A DNA stretch of 44,853 nucleotides, taken from UBA1731 sp964440985 (lineage in GTDB: Bacteria; Verrucomicrobiota; Kiritimatiellia; RFP12; UBA1067). The stretch covers positions 1 through 44,853 of the forward strand of contig CAYTWE010000015.1 of assembly GCA_964440985.1 (NCBI GenBank), written 5' to 3'. This document shows, one piece after another, positions 24,202 to 33,201 of this stretch. Within the stretch, counting starts at the first letter, position 1, and every line of letters starts with the position of its first letter. Under the pieces are notes generated by a model. That model had not been told where the DNA came from, did no database searches, and saw nothing but the letters and a program-made list of their open reading frames with translations. A program made the translations under genes and the position numbers.

Positions 24202-27096
24202 ATGAAAACGAAGAGCATGATTATTCTGTGCGCTGCGGCGGCATTGTCCGGATGCGCAGGGCGATTCTGCGCAGACGGTGCGGCAGTGGCCGGGCTGAAG
24301 GTCAACCATCTTACGGCGCCATCCGACATTTCGGCAAAGCCGACCTTTTCCTGGAAGATGGAGAGCGGCAGGAGAGGTGCAAGCCAGACGGCGTACAGGA
24401 TTGAGGTGCGTGAGGGTGCGCCGGACGGTGCGCCGGTGTGGTGTTCCGGAGATGTGCAGTCCGGTGAATCTGTCGGAATAAAATACGCGGGAGCAGCGCT
24501 GAAGAGCGCACAGCGCTATTTCTGGACAGTGAGCGTGTGCGACGAGAGCGGTATATGGCTTGAACCGGGGCGCGGCTTCTTCGAGACAGGTCTTCTCTCC
24601 GCGAAAGACTGGGACGGTTCAAAGTGGATTTCGGCGGTGGATTCCAAGGTGCGTCCGCCGACCGCAGGGAACAAGCAAGAGGCGGAGGACGGGACATCGT
24701 GCTTTGTGAAAAGCGTCGCGAACGGCAAATCCGTGAAGGAGGCGTTCTGGACGGTGACGGGTCTTGGCGTATTCGAGGCCTACGTGAATGGGCAGCCCGT
24801 TTCGCGCAAGTGCGTATGCTCCGGCAAAACGTTCAGGAACTTCCTCAAGCCTGGCTTCACGCACGGCGGAAAGACCAAACATTCGTTCACGTATGACGTC
24901 ACTCACATGATTGACGTACGGGCCGAGGCCTCCAACACGTTCGCGGCGCAGGTGTCCGCAGGATGGTGGCGTGACAAGATTGTTGGATTCTTCGGAAAGA
25001 AGAGCGCGTTCCGCGCCCAGCTCGTGCTCCGCTACGACGACGGAACGGAAAAGCGCGTGGGTACGGATGAATCGTGGCTCTCGTGCGTCGGCGGGCCGGT
25101 GATTCGGGCCGCAATCTTCGATGGTGAGGACTACGACGCACGTGTCTCAACTGACTGGATGAAGCAGGCGAAACCGGCTGGATTCAAAACCTCCGAGGTC
25201 AACAGCGAGTTCAAGGGCAACATCTACCCGATGGAGGGATCGCCGATCGTCTTGCGCACAGACCTCTCACTCAAGCCGGTGGAGATGTATGTGTGGAAGG
25301 GCGTTGCAGGCGAGAAGAAGGATGAATTCGGCACGGTGCTGAAGCAGAGAGGCTACAAGGACGGCGATGTGATCGAACTTGACGCCGGCGAGACGCTTAT
25401 CGTCGACTTCGCGCAGAACGCCGCCGCGGTCCCGTCGTTCGAGTTTTCGGCAGCATACGGCACGACGCTCACGATGCGCCCCTCAGAGATGCTGAACGAC
25501 GGCAACGGCGCGAAGAGCCGCCGCTGCGACGGCCCGGAAGGCTCGATATACACCACCAACTACCGTCAGGCGAAAACGACGCTGAACTACACGTTCGCCG
25601 GAAGAAATGGAGTGGAGAGCTACCATCCCGAGTTCACGTTCTTCGGCTACCGCTACGTATCGATTACGGCAACCGGCAAGGTCAAAATCTTCAAGATCAG
25701 GTCGGTTCCGGTGACATCCATCGGGAAGTCGATGGAGACCGGACACCTCACGACCGGGGTGGCGGACGTGAACAAGCTGATTTCAAATGTGCTCTGGGGG
25801 CAGTACTCCAACTATCTTTCCGTCCCGACGGACTGCCCACAGCGCAACGAGCGCCTCGGCTGGACTGCAGATACGCAGGTGTTCGCGAACGCTGGCGCGT
25901 TCAACGCCGACACATACGGATTCCTTGTGAAGTGGATGCGCGACGTGCGCGACACGCAGCACGCCGACGGCTCCTACACCGGCGTTGCGCCTGAGGCGCA
26001 GTACGGAAGCGAAGCGCAGCATCGCCTCGGCTGGGCTGACGCTGGTATCATCGTCCCGTACGTGATGTGGCGGCATTTCGGCGATGCGCAGATCGTGGAC
26101 GAGAACTGGGAGTCGATGAAGCGGTACATGAAGCTGATCGCCGACATGAAGTTCATGTCAAGGCAGGCGATGGCGTACCAGTGGGCGGACTGGCTGAGCT
26201 ACGAGAAGCTCGAATCGTGCGGCGGCGGTGCGTTCGAGAACGGGCCAGACGGCAAGCAGCGGCCAAAGGCGGACGCTCAGACTTACTGGCGCTATCTCGG
26301 CGGATGCTACTGGCTGTGGGATTCGAGGATGATGGCGGAGATGGCAAAGGCGACCGGTCGTGACGCAGACGCGGCGGCATACCGAAAGATGTCGGAAGAG
26401 GCGCTTGTGTACCTCCGCAAGAACTTCATCGCCGAGGACGGCTTGCTTCTGCCGCTTTTCCGCGATATGCAGACGCCTGCGCTTTTCGCGCTCAAGCTTG
26501 GGCTTTTCGTCAAGCCGGAGGCGGCTGCCGCGACGAAAGCCGCTCTGCTCAAGAATTTCAAGGATCACGGCGACTGTCTGCAGACGGGCTTCCTCGGTAC
26601 ATCGATTCTGATGGATACTGTGACGTACGATGTGGCGGCGCCGGAGATGGCGTACACGCTTCTCCTTCAGCACAAGAATCCCTCGTGGCTGTACTCTGTG
26701 GATCAGGGCGCGACGACGATATGGGAGCGTTGGAACTCATATGTGAAGGATGCAGGCTTCGGCCCTGCGGGCATGAATTCGTTCAACCACTACGCGTACG
26801 GCGCGGTGCTGTCGTGGATGTACGGCACGATGGCTGGAATCCGTCCTGGAGAGGATGGCGGCTTCAGGCAGTTCACGCTTGCGCCGATTCCGGACAGCCG
26901 CATGGGCAGCATTGATGCGGAATTCGATTCACCGTACGGCAAGATCCGTTCGGCGTGGTCGTACGGCGATGACGGCAAGTGGACGTGGACGTTCACGATA
27001 CCGGCCAACACGACGGCCACGGTCAAGGTTCCTGGCGGCGCACAGGAAAGGCTTGCCGCAGGCACGTACACCCGTACCGTTGCGGGCGTACGGTAA
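24202..27096 (+). CDS. Alpha-L-rhamnosidase, GH78, lipoprotein
   Basis: 964 residues; cleaves terminal L-rhamnose from glycans or glycosides. A lipobox (LSGC, Cys18) marks it as a lipoprotein, probably facing the periplasm or outer surface. N-terminal beta-sandwich domains follow (about 27-340; VNHLTAPSDI and PTFSWKM are typical of GH78 N-domains). The (alpha/alpha)6 catalytic domain runs from about 520 to 880 with the family motif DCPQRNERLGWTADTQ, where the Glu in RNERLGW is the expected general acid. A beta C-terminal domain ends the protein. Usual GH78 has GWTGD; here it is GWTAD. A cupin gene follows after 29 bases. Substrate is unknown. Confidence 0.9.
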   Translation: MKTKSMIILCAAAALSGCAGRFCADGAAVAGLKVNHLTAPSDISAKPTFSWKMESGRRGASQTAYRIEVREGAPDGAPVWCSGDVQSGESVGIKYAGAALKSAQRYFWTVSVCDESGIWLEPGRGFFETGLLSAKDWDGSKWISAVDSKVRPPTAGNKQEAEDGTSCFVKSVANGKSVKEAFWTVTGLGVFEAYVNGQPVSRKCVCSGKTFRNFLKPGFTHGGKTKHSFTYDVTHMIDVRAEASNTFAAQVSAGWWRDKIVGFFGKKSAFRAQLVLRYDDGTEKRVGTDESWLSCVGGPVIRAAIFDGEDYDARVSTDWMKQAKPAGFKTSEVNSEFKGNIYPMEGSPIVLRTDLSLKPVEMYVWKGVAGEKKDEFGTVLKQRGYKDGDVIELDAGETLIVDFAQNAAAVPSFEFSAAYGTTLTMRPSEMLNDGNGAKSRRCDGPEGSIYTTNYRQAKTTLNYTFAGRNGVESYHPEFTFFGYRYVSITATGKVKIFKIRSVPVTSIGKSMETGHLTTGVADVNKLISNVLWGQYSNYLSVPTDCPQRNERLGWTADTQVFANAGAFNADTYGFLVKWMRDVRDTQHADGSYTGVAPEAQYGSEAQHRLGWADAGIIVPYVMWRHFGDAQIVDENWESMKRYMKLIADMKFMSRQAMAYQWADWLSYEKLESCGGGAFENGPDGKQRPKADAQTYWRYLGGCYWLWDSRMMAEMAKATGRDADAAAYRKMSEEALVYLRKNFIAEDGLLLPLFRDMQTPALFALKLGLFVKPEAAAATKAALLKNFKDHGDCLQTGFLGTSILMDTVTYDVAAPEMAYTLLLQHKNPSWLYSVDQGATTIWERWNSYVKDAGFGPAGMNSFNHYAYGAVLSWMYGTMAGIRPGEDGGFRQFTLAPIPDSRMGSIDAEFDSPYGKIRSAWSYGDDGKWTWTFTIPANTTATVKVPGGAQERLAAGTYTRTVAGVR

Positions 27097-27125
27097 CGAC
27101 ATATTGAAAAGCAAAGGAGCAGAAC

Positions 27126-27431
27126 ATGGAAATAGAGAAGATGGGAGACGTCACGCTCGAAAAGCTTATCGGGCCGAATGAAATGGCCGACAAGGTCGGT
27201 CTGTATGCACGGGTTGTCGTTCCGCCGAAGGCGGCCGTCCCCTACCATCAGCACGTAGGCAACGGCGAAGTGTACTACTTCCTCACCGGCGAGGGCGAGT
27301 ACAGCGACAACGGTGTCGTCCGCAAGGTGAAGCCCGGCGACGTCACATGGACGCCAGACGGATCTTCGCACGGTGTGGTGAACACCGGTGACGTCGAGCT
27401 TACGTTCATGGCACTCATAATCAACAAGTGA
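27126..27431 (+). CDS. Small cupin-domain protein
   Basis: 101 residues forming one cupin barrel. The metal ligands are in place: H41, H43 (YHQHVG), E48 and H82 (SSHGV), with the motif-2 PGD at 70-72. Such proteins can be sugar or small-molecule enzymes or sensors; the activity is not readable. AAAGGAGCAGAAC before the ATG is a strong ribosome binding site. Its place 29 bases after the GH78 gene suggests co-transcription and perhaps a role in sugar handling. Confidence 0.85.
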   Translation: MEIEKMGDVTLEKLIGPNEMADKVGLYARVVVPPKAAVPYHQHVGNGEVYYFLTGEGEYSDNGVVRKVKPGDVTWTPDGSSHGVVNTGDVELTFMALIINK

Positions 27432-27438
27432 CGGTTCA

Positions 27439-28656
27439 ATGACTGTCACGCTTGCGATAGAGAAAAACGTTTATGGCGGCGACGGTCTTGGCCGCCTCGG
27501 GGACGGGCGGGTATGCTTCGTCCCCGGCGTTTTTGCCGGTGAGACCGTACGTGCGGAGCTGGTGGAGCAGAAGAGGAGTTTCGTCAGAGCCAGGTGCGTT
27601 GAGCTGGTGACGGCGTCTCCCGACCGCATACGGATGCCGGGAGATGCGCCGAGCGCAGTTCCCGGCATGGTCTATGCGGACGTGAACTACGCGGCGGAAC
27701 TGCGATTCAAGGAGGCGCAGCTCGGTAATTTCCTCGAAAAGGTCGGCGAATCGTACCGGCACATCGAAGTGGTCGCCGGGCGAAGCTCGAACTACCGCAA
27801 CAAGGTGACGTACCATGTCCAGAATGTCGGCGGCAAATGGCGGATAGGATACAGGCTGCAGGGATCGCACGACGTATGCGATGTCGAAAGCGATCCGCTG
27901 GCGTGTCCGGAGATAAACCGGGCGCTGCCGTCAGTGAGGGCAGGAGTGCTTTCGATGCTCACTCAGGGATCACGGAACATTCGCCGCGAGGCTGCGGAGC
28001 GGTCGGCCGTGACGGTGCGCTGGACGCTGGACGACGGCGTACGGTGGTGGTTCGGAGAGCCGCCTGAGGGGCTTGCGTTCACGGAGCGGACGTGCGGCCT
28101 CAAATTCTCCGTTTCGGCGGACGGGTTCTATCAGGTGAATCCGGAGATCGGCGAAAAGCTGGTTCGCTTTGCCGTCGATGCGTATGCGGACGGAGTCGAG
28201 GCGGCGCCGGACGTCGTGGATCTGTACTGTGGCGTCGGTGTGTTCGGTCTTTGCTGCGTGAACGGTGTGCGCGGGAGAGGGCTTCCTCATCAGCCGCGAA
28301 TGGCAGGCGTAGAGGGCGGGCGGGCGGCTGTGGCGTCCGCGAAGCTGAACGCGAAGGCCGCAGGTATTTCGGCGAGCTTCCTTTGCGGGCGTGTTGGCGG
28401 CAGACTTCCCGGCATCCGCATCGGGGACAGAACCACTGTGATCGTCGACCCGCCGCGTGGCGGAATGGAAAGGGGAGTGTCGCAGTTCCTTGCCGACTCG
28501 CGGGCCAGGCGGATATTCTGCGTGTCGTGCGACCCTGCCACGCTGACGCGGGATCTGCAGCCGCTCGTCAAGCGGTTCAGGATAAAGCGGGTCGCGCTTT
28601 TCGACATGTTTCCGCGCACGGCTCGCTTTGAGACTTTCGTGGAGCTGGAGCGGTAG
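27439..28656 (+). CDS. RlmD/RumA-like RNA uridine methyltransferase
   Basis: 405 residues. An N-terminal TRAM domain (about 1-60) is followed by the methyltransferase with VVDLYCGVGVFGL (SAM binding), DPPRGGMERG, and the catalytic Cys in SCDPATLTRDL (about residue 365). The family (RlmD, RlmC, TrmA/RumA types) methylates uridine C5 in rRNA or tRNA. The four Fe-S cysteines normally found after the TRAM domain are missing: the stretch SPDRIRMPGDAPSAVPGMVY has none. The C-terminus reads DMFPRTARFE where DMFP.T.H.E is usual. The exact target base is unknown. Confidence 0.85.
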   Translation: MTVTLAIEKNVYGGDGLGRLGDGRVCFVPGVFAGETVRAELVEQKRSFVRARCVELVTASPDRIRMPGDAPSAVPGMVYADVNYAAELRFKEAQLGNFLEKVGESYRHIEVVAGRSSNYRNKVTYHVQNVGGKWRIGYRLQGSHDVCDVESDPLACPEINRALPSVRAGVLSMLTQGSRNIRREAAERSAVTVRWTLDDGVRWWFGEPPEGLAFTERTCGLKFSVSADGFYQVNPEIGEKLVRFAVDAYADGVEAAPDVVDLYCGVGVFGLCCVNGVRGRGLPHQPRMAGVEGGRAAVASAKLNAKAAGISASFLCGRVGGRLPGIRIGDRTTVIVDPPRGGMERGVSQFLADSRARRIFCVSCDPATLTRDLQPLVKRFRIKRVALFDMFPRTARFETFVELER

Positions 28657-28667
28657 CGAACTGAAAT

Positions 28668-28688
28668 CTGTTAACATTCCCTTAACAG
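28668..28688. promoter_or_regulatory. Inverted repeat, possible operator
   Basis: CTGTTAA (28668-28674) and TTAACAG (28682-28688) are perfect arms around 7 bases, upstream of the -10 at 28718. A second palindrome, ATGATATCAT, lies at 28693-28702. Either could bind a regulator of the ABC operon, or the first could be a weak hairpin. No regulator gene is adjacent. Confidence 0.4.
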
Positions 28689-28717
28689 ACGCATGATATC
28701 ATCAAAACCGTTTTTGG

Positions 28718-28723
28718 TATAAT
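28718..28723 (+). promoter_or_regulatory. -10 box of the ABC operon
   Basis: TATAAT at 28718-28723, 32 bases before the ATG at 28756; the leader contains AAAGGACAAG. No convincing -35 is seen at 17-18 bases. Confidence 0.55.
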
Positions 28724-28755
28724 CAGAGCATTCGATTCGAAAGGACAAGTCAGAA

Positions 28756-29481
28756 ATGCTGAAAGTTGAAAATCTGAAGAAGGACTTCGGTACCTTCCAC
28801 GCTGTGAAGGGCGTTTCCTTCAGCGTCGGAAAGGGTGAGGTTCTTGGGTTCCTCGGCCCGAACGGCGCCGGCAAATCCACCACAATGAGGATGATAACCG
28901 GATTCATCCCTCCGACTTCCGGGACGGCGACAATCTGCGGCCATGACATATTGAAGGATCCTGTCGGGGCGAAGTCCTGCATCGGCTACCTTCCTGAGAA
29001 CGCGCCATCCTACCGTGCGATGACGGTCGAGGCGTTTCTGGAGTTCATCGCGAAGATCCGGGGATTCCATGGCGCGGAAGCCAAGGCGAAGGTTGAGGCG
29101 GTGATCGAGAAGGCACGCCTTTCCGGCGTCGCCCGCCAGACGATCGACACGCTCTCCAAGGGCTACCGTCAGCGCACGTGCTTCGCGCAGGCGATCATCC
29201 ACGACCCGCAGGTGCTCATAATGGACGAACCCACCGATGGGCTTGACCCGAACCAGAAGTATGTGGTTCGCGAGATGATCAAGGAGATGGCTGCCGAGAA
29301 GGCCATCATCATATCCACGCACATTCTTGAGGAGGTTGACGCCGTATGCACACGCGCAATCGTCATTGCGCACGGCGAAATCAAGGCGGACGGCACACCG
29401 GAGGAGCTGCGCGAGCGCGATCCGTCCGGCAAGCTTGACGTTGTGTTCCGCAAACTTACGATGGAAGGGGAGGGCAGGTAA
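28756..29481 (+). CDS. ABC transporter ATPase, GldA/CcmA-type
   Basis: 241 residues. Walker A GPNGAGKST (34-42), the Q-loop region CIGYLPENAP, the signature LSKGYRQR and Walker B VLIMDEPTDGLDP are all present, plus the H-loop STHILEEVD. It is the energising subunit for the adjacent fused permease/GldG protein and DUF4340 protein. Gld-type transporters are best known for Bacteroidetes gliding, but the same three-part set is widespread in non-gliding bacteria with unknown substrate. The permease gene follows after 3 bases. Confidence 0.9.
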   Translation: MLKVENLKKDFGTFHAVKGVSFSVGKGEVLGFLGPNGAGKSTTMRMITGFIPPTSGTATICGHDILKDPVGAKSCIGYLPENAPSYRAMTVEAFLEFIAKIRGFHGAEAKAKVEAVIEKARLSGVARQTIDTLSKGYRQRTCFAQAIIHDPQVLIMDEPTDGLDPNQKYVVREMIKEMAAEKAIIISTHILEEVDAVCTRAIVIAHGEIKADGTPEELRERDPSGKLDVVFRKLTMEGEGR

Positions 29482-29484
29482 GCC

Positions 29485-32097
29485 ATGTGCAAGTGCAAGA
29501 GCTGCAACATCAAGACCGTTTTCGGGCGTGAATTCAAGAGCTATTTCGATTCGCCCGTAGCGTATGTATTTCTCGTGGCGTTCCTCGTCCTTGCGGGGTT
29601 CCTCACGTTCGGCGTGGCGATGTTCTACGAGCGCCGCCAGGCCGATTTGACTCCGTTCTTCTTTTGGCATCCGTGGGTGTATCTGCTGCTTGTCCCGGCC
29701 GCGACGATGGGTTCGTGGGCAGAGGAGCGCAGAAACGGCACCGTCGAGCTGCTGCTTACGCTTCCGATCACGCTGACGCAGGCGTTGATAGGCAAGTTCC
29801 TTGCCGCATGGGCGTTCATCGGAATTGGTCTTGCGCTCACGTTCCCGGTCGTTGCGACGACCGCGTGGCTTGGAGCGCCGGACTGGGGAGCCGTGTTCTG
29901 CGGCTATCTCGGAAGCTTCCTCCTTGCAGGCGCCGCCACGGCGATAGGCGTGTTTGCGTCGTCGCTGTCGCGCAGCCAGGTGATCGGATTCGTGTCCGCC
30001 CTCGCAATAACGTTCGCGATGCTCATCATAGGGTTCGACCCGGTCGTGAACGCGGTCGCAAACTGGGGCGTCCCGGCAGCGGTTGTCAACGCGGTGGCTT
30101 CGTGCTCGCTCATGTCGCATTTCGAATCGCTGCGTCGTGGAGTGATTGACTTTGCGGACATCGGCTACTACGTGGCCGTGATTGTGTTCATGCTCGCTGC
30201 GGCGCACGCTGTGACCGAGGGGCAGAAGGACGGCAAAGGCAAGGGCGTTGTCGGCCTTGTCCTGCTTGCGTTCATCCTTGGAGCCGTGGATGTGATTCTC
30301 TCCGCCATGCCGCTCCGAATCGATCTTACGTCCGAAGGGCTGTACACGCTCTCGAAGGGATCGAAGGCGGTTCTTGGCAAACTTGACGAGAACGTCACGC
30401 TCAAGTACTACTTCAGCACGTCATCCGCCGAGACGCCGATGGCGCTGAAGACATACGCCACGCAGGTGCAGAACCTTCTCAAGGAATACGAGCTTGCAGG
30501 CAAGGGGCACGTGACGCTTGAGGCCTACGATCCCAAGCCGGACTCCGATGCCGAGGAGTGGGCGCAGCGCTACGGAGTTGAGCCGCAGAACGTCACGCCG
30601 TTCGGGCAGCCTGTCTACTTCGGTCTCGTGGCGGTGTGCGGCGACCGTGAGGAGACGCTTGCGAGATTCAGCCCACGCACCGAGTCGACGCTCGAATATG
30701 ACGTGACCCGTCTCGTCACCCGCGTTGCGTGGCCGGAGCGTCCGGTCGTCGGATTGATGACGTCCATCGGCGGCGTCATGGGTCAGCAGCCGAACCAGAT
30801 GATGATGATGCAGGGTCAGCGCCCGCAGCCGGGTTGGGCTGCGTTCACCGAACTGGCCAAGGACTATGAGGTTCGGGAGATTCCGACGACGGCGGAGGCG
30901 ATCGACTCCGACGTCAAGGCTCTCGTCGTCCTTCACGCCAAGGATCTTTCCGAAAAGACGCTCTTCGCCATCGACCAGTTTGTGATTCGCGGCGGACGCC
31001 TCATCGCGTGCGTCGATCCGTTCAGCGTCATGGACATGCTCGCCTCCCGCAAACAGCAGAATCCGATGATGATGCAGATGGGCGGCGGCGACGGGCCTTC
31101 CACACTCGGCAAGCTGTTCGAGAAGTGGGGCATTGCGTTCGACACCTCCAAGCTCGTGGCCGATCTGGCCGCCGCGACGAAGCTCGGCACCGGCAACGGA
31201 CGCGCAGAGGAGAATCCGGCGTTCCTTTCGCTCACGACCGGGAACATGGACGAAGGCGACATCGTGGTCGCGAGCCTGACGCAGGTGATGATGCCGTTCG
31301 CAGGTGCGCTTTCGTTCGCGAAGACGGACGGTCTTACCTTCGAGCCGCTCATCACGTCCTCCGCCGACAGCGCATGTCTCGTCGATCGCATGGGTGCTCA
31401 GTTCGGCATGGGCGCGATGATGAAGGATTTGCGTCCTGACGGAGTGAAGCGTACGCTTGCCGCCCGCCTTTCCGGCACGTTCAGCACTGCGTTCCCGAAG
31501 GGGCCGGACTATGTGGAAGGCTCCACCAACGCAATCCCCGAAGTCGTTGCATCCGGCAAGGGCGCGGTTGTGATCTTCGCCGATTCGGACTTTCTCGCCG
31601 ACGACTTCTGCGTTCAGACGATGAACACGATATTCGGGCCGATCGCCCAGCCGATAAACGACAACCTCGTCCTCTTTGCGAACGTCATCGAGCAGTATGC
31701 CGGACGCGAAGAGCTTATCGGGGTTCGTTCGCGCGGCCCGTCGAACCGTCCGTTCGTCAAGGTCAACCAGCTTGAGGCGAAGGCGATGGCGAAGTGGCAG
31801 CGCAAGCAGAGCGAGCTTGAGGCGGCTCTCCAGGAGACGCAGCAGCGTCTGAGCGCTCTCCAGAAGCAGAAGAGCGGAAATGACAGGATGATACTCTCCC
31901 GCGAGCAGCAGGAGGAGATCGAGCAGTTCCGCAAGACGCAGGCCGATACGCGCCGTCAGCTCAAGAACGTGCGCAAGGAGCTGACCGCCGACATCGACAG
32001 CCTCGGCCTTACGCTCAAGGTTCTGAACATACTCGCCGTTCCGTTCCTCGTGATCGCGTTCGGCATCTTCCGTGGCGTCATCAGAAGGAGACGCTGA
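29485..32097 (+). CDS. Fused ABC-2 permease and GldG-like protein
   Basis: 870 residues. Residues 1-240 form an ABC-2 permease of GldF type with about six membrane helices (REFKSYFDSPVAYVFLV, SWAEERRNGTVELLLTLPIT). A further helix at about 255-275 leads into a large extracytoplasmic GldG/DUF7088-like domain (about 280-800; RIDLTSEGLYTLSKGSKAVL). Near the end come a Gln-rich coiled coil (about 775-840; KWQRKQSELEAALQETQQRL) and a last membrane helix (about 845-865). GldF and GldG are normally two proteins; here they are one. Met-rich tracts (MMMMQ, about 438 and 528) lie in the ectodomain. The DUF4340 gene follows. Confidence 0.88.
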   Translation: MCKCKSCNIKTVFGREFKSYFDSPVAYVFLVAFLVLAGFLTFGVAMFYERRQADLTPFFFWHPWVYLLLVPAATMGSWAEERRNGTVELLLTLPITLTQALIGKFLAAWAFIGIGLALTFPVVATTAWLGAPDWGAVFCGYLGSFLLAGAATAIGVFASSLSRSQVIGFVSALAITFAMLIIGFDPVVNAVANWGVPAAVVNAVASCSLMSHFESLRRGVIDFADIGYYVAVIVFMLAAAHAVTEGQKDGKGKGVVGLVLLAFILGAVDVILSAMPLRIDLTSEGLYTLSKGSKAVLGKLDENVTLKYYFSTSSAETPMALKTYATQVQNLLKEYELAGKGHVTLEAYDPKPDSDAEEWAQRYGVEPQNVTPFGQPVYFGLVAVCGDREETLARFSPRTESTLEYDVTRLVTRVAWPERPVVGLMTSIGGVMGQQPNQMMMMQGQRPQPGWAAFTELAKDYEVREIPTTAEAIDSDVKALVVLHAKDLSEKTLFAIDQFVIRGGRLIACVDPFSVMDMLASRKQQNPMMMQMGGGDGPSTLGKLFEKWGIAFDTSKLVADLAAATKLGTGNGRAEENPAFLSLTTGNMDEGDIVVASLTQVMMPFAGALSFAKTDGLTFEPLITSSADSACLVDRMGAQFGMGAMMKDLRPDGVKRTLAARLSGTFSTAFPKGPDYVEGSTNAIPEVVASGKGAVVIFADSDFLADDFCVQTMNTIFGPIAQPINDNLVLFANVIEQYAGREELIGVRSRGPSNRPFVKVNQLEAKAMAKWQRKQSELEAALQETQQRLSALQKQKSGNDRMILSREQQEEIEQFRKTQADTRRQLKNVRKELTADIDSLGLTLKVLNILAVPFLVIAFGIFRGVIRRRR

Positions 32098-32134
32098 CCC
32101 ACCGGAACAGTTGAAATCAAGGGAATCTGAAAAC

Positions 32135-33196
32135 ATGACAACGAAGAACATAGTTATTCTCGGAGCCGTTGCCGCCGTCCTTGGCGGCGCGGCGTACTTC
32201 TGCAATTCCGGTCGCAGGATAAAGGCGCCGTCGCTGAACGGAAAGCCGATTCTGCCGCAGTTCGACGTCTCTGCCGTCGCGAGGATCGACATAGGTGGCG
32301 CGAAGAAGCTTTCGCTTGCCGCCGCAGACGGCGGCTGGGCGATAGAATCCCTGTACGGCTACCCTGCCGACGTGACGAAGATCCGCGAAAATCTGCTGAA
32401 GCTCAAGGATTTGACCGTGGGGCAGTCCGCCGCCGGGCAGAAGATCGACGGCGGAACGGCGGTGGAGATCAAGGATGCGAAGGGCAAGGTGCTTGCCGCC
32501 ACAACGCTTGGCGGTCAGCACATGTCGAAGCCGAAGGGGCAGGCTGCCCAATACGGCGGCGGTTCGTATCCTGACGGACGCTATGTGAAGTTCGGCGACG
32601 GAGTCGTCCTCGTAAAAGATACTCTTGATGCGTTCGACGGCGATCCGAAGAAGTGGTGCGACGCCCGCATCTGCTCCGTGCCGTCCGCTGACGTCAAGAC
32701 GGTGTCGTACACGAAGAACGGAAAGACGGTCACGCTTGCCCGTAAGGACTCGTCGTGGACGCTCGATGGGCTTGGCGACAAGGAGGAACTGGATGCGTCC
32801 AAGACGTATTCGCTTGATTCCGCGCTGTCCTATCTGGACTTCAACGGCGTTGCCGATCCGAAGAAGGCGGAGACCGAATTTGGATTCGCAACCGGAACGG
32901 TGTATTCTGTGACGTTGAAGAACGGGCAGTCCTACACGGCGAAGGTCGGAGCCGCCTCCGGTGCAGACCGGTATTTCAAGGTGTCCGCTTCGTTTGCGCC
33001 CGTTGGAACGAACACGGCCGAGAACGCCAGCCTTGAGAAGACCGTGAAGGACTTCAACGACAAGGTGGGCAGGTGGACATACCTGATTTCGTCGTATTCG
33101 GCCGATGCGATGGGCAAGGAGCGCAAGGATCTCGTCAAGGCCAAGGAAGAGCCGAAGAAGGACGAGGCTGCGAAGGATGAGAAGAAAGACAAATAG
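32135..33196 (+). CDS. DUF4340 protein of the Gld-like ABC system
   Basis: 353 residues. One N-terminal membrane helix (about 5-23) anchors an extracytoplasmic beta-rich region with the DUF4340 repeats (FDVSAVARIDIGGAKKLSLA; TVSYTKNGKTVTLARKDSSW). The C-terminus is a Lys/Glu/Asp-rich tail (about 330-353). The ATG at 32135 follows the permease gene by 37 bases. DUF4340 genes are regularly found next to GldF/GldG-like genes, where they probably form part of the envelope complex; substrate unknown. Confidence 0.82.
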   Translation: MTTKNIVILGAVAAVLGGAAYFCNSGRRIKAPSLNGKPILPQFDVSAVARIDIGGAKKLSLAAADGGWAIESLYGYPADVTKIRENLLKLKDLTVGQSAAGQKIDGGTAVEIKDAKGKVLAATTLGGQHMSKPKGQAAQYGGGSYPDGRYVKFGDGVVLVKDTLDAFDGDPKKWCDARICSVPSADVKTVSYTKNGKTVTLARKDSSWTLDGLGDKEELDASKTYSLDSALSYLDFNGVADPKKAETEFGFATGTVYSVTLKNGQSYTAKVGAASGADRYFKVSASFAPVGTNTAENASLEKTVKDFNDKVGRWTYLISSYSADAMGKERKDLVKAKEEPKKDEAAKDEKKDK

Positions 33197-33201
33197 GGGC
33201 A

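Noticed and set aside
30421..32292. 623-residue minus-strand ORF
   Set aside because: Antisense to the fused permease/GldG gene; the sequence is Arg/His/Leu-rich shadow coding with no motifs.
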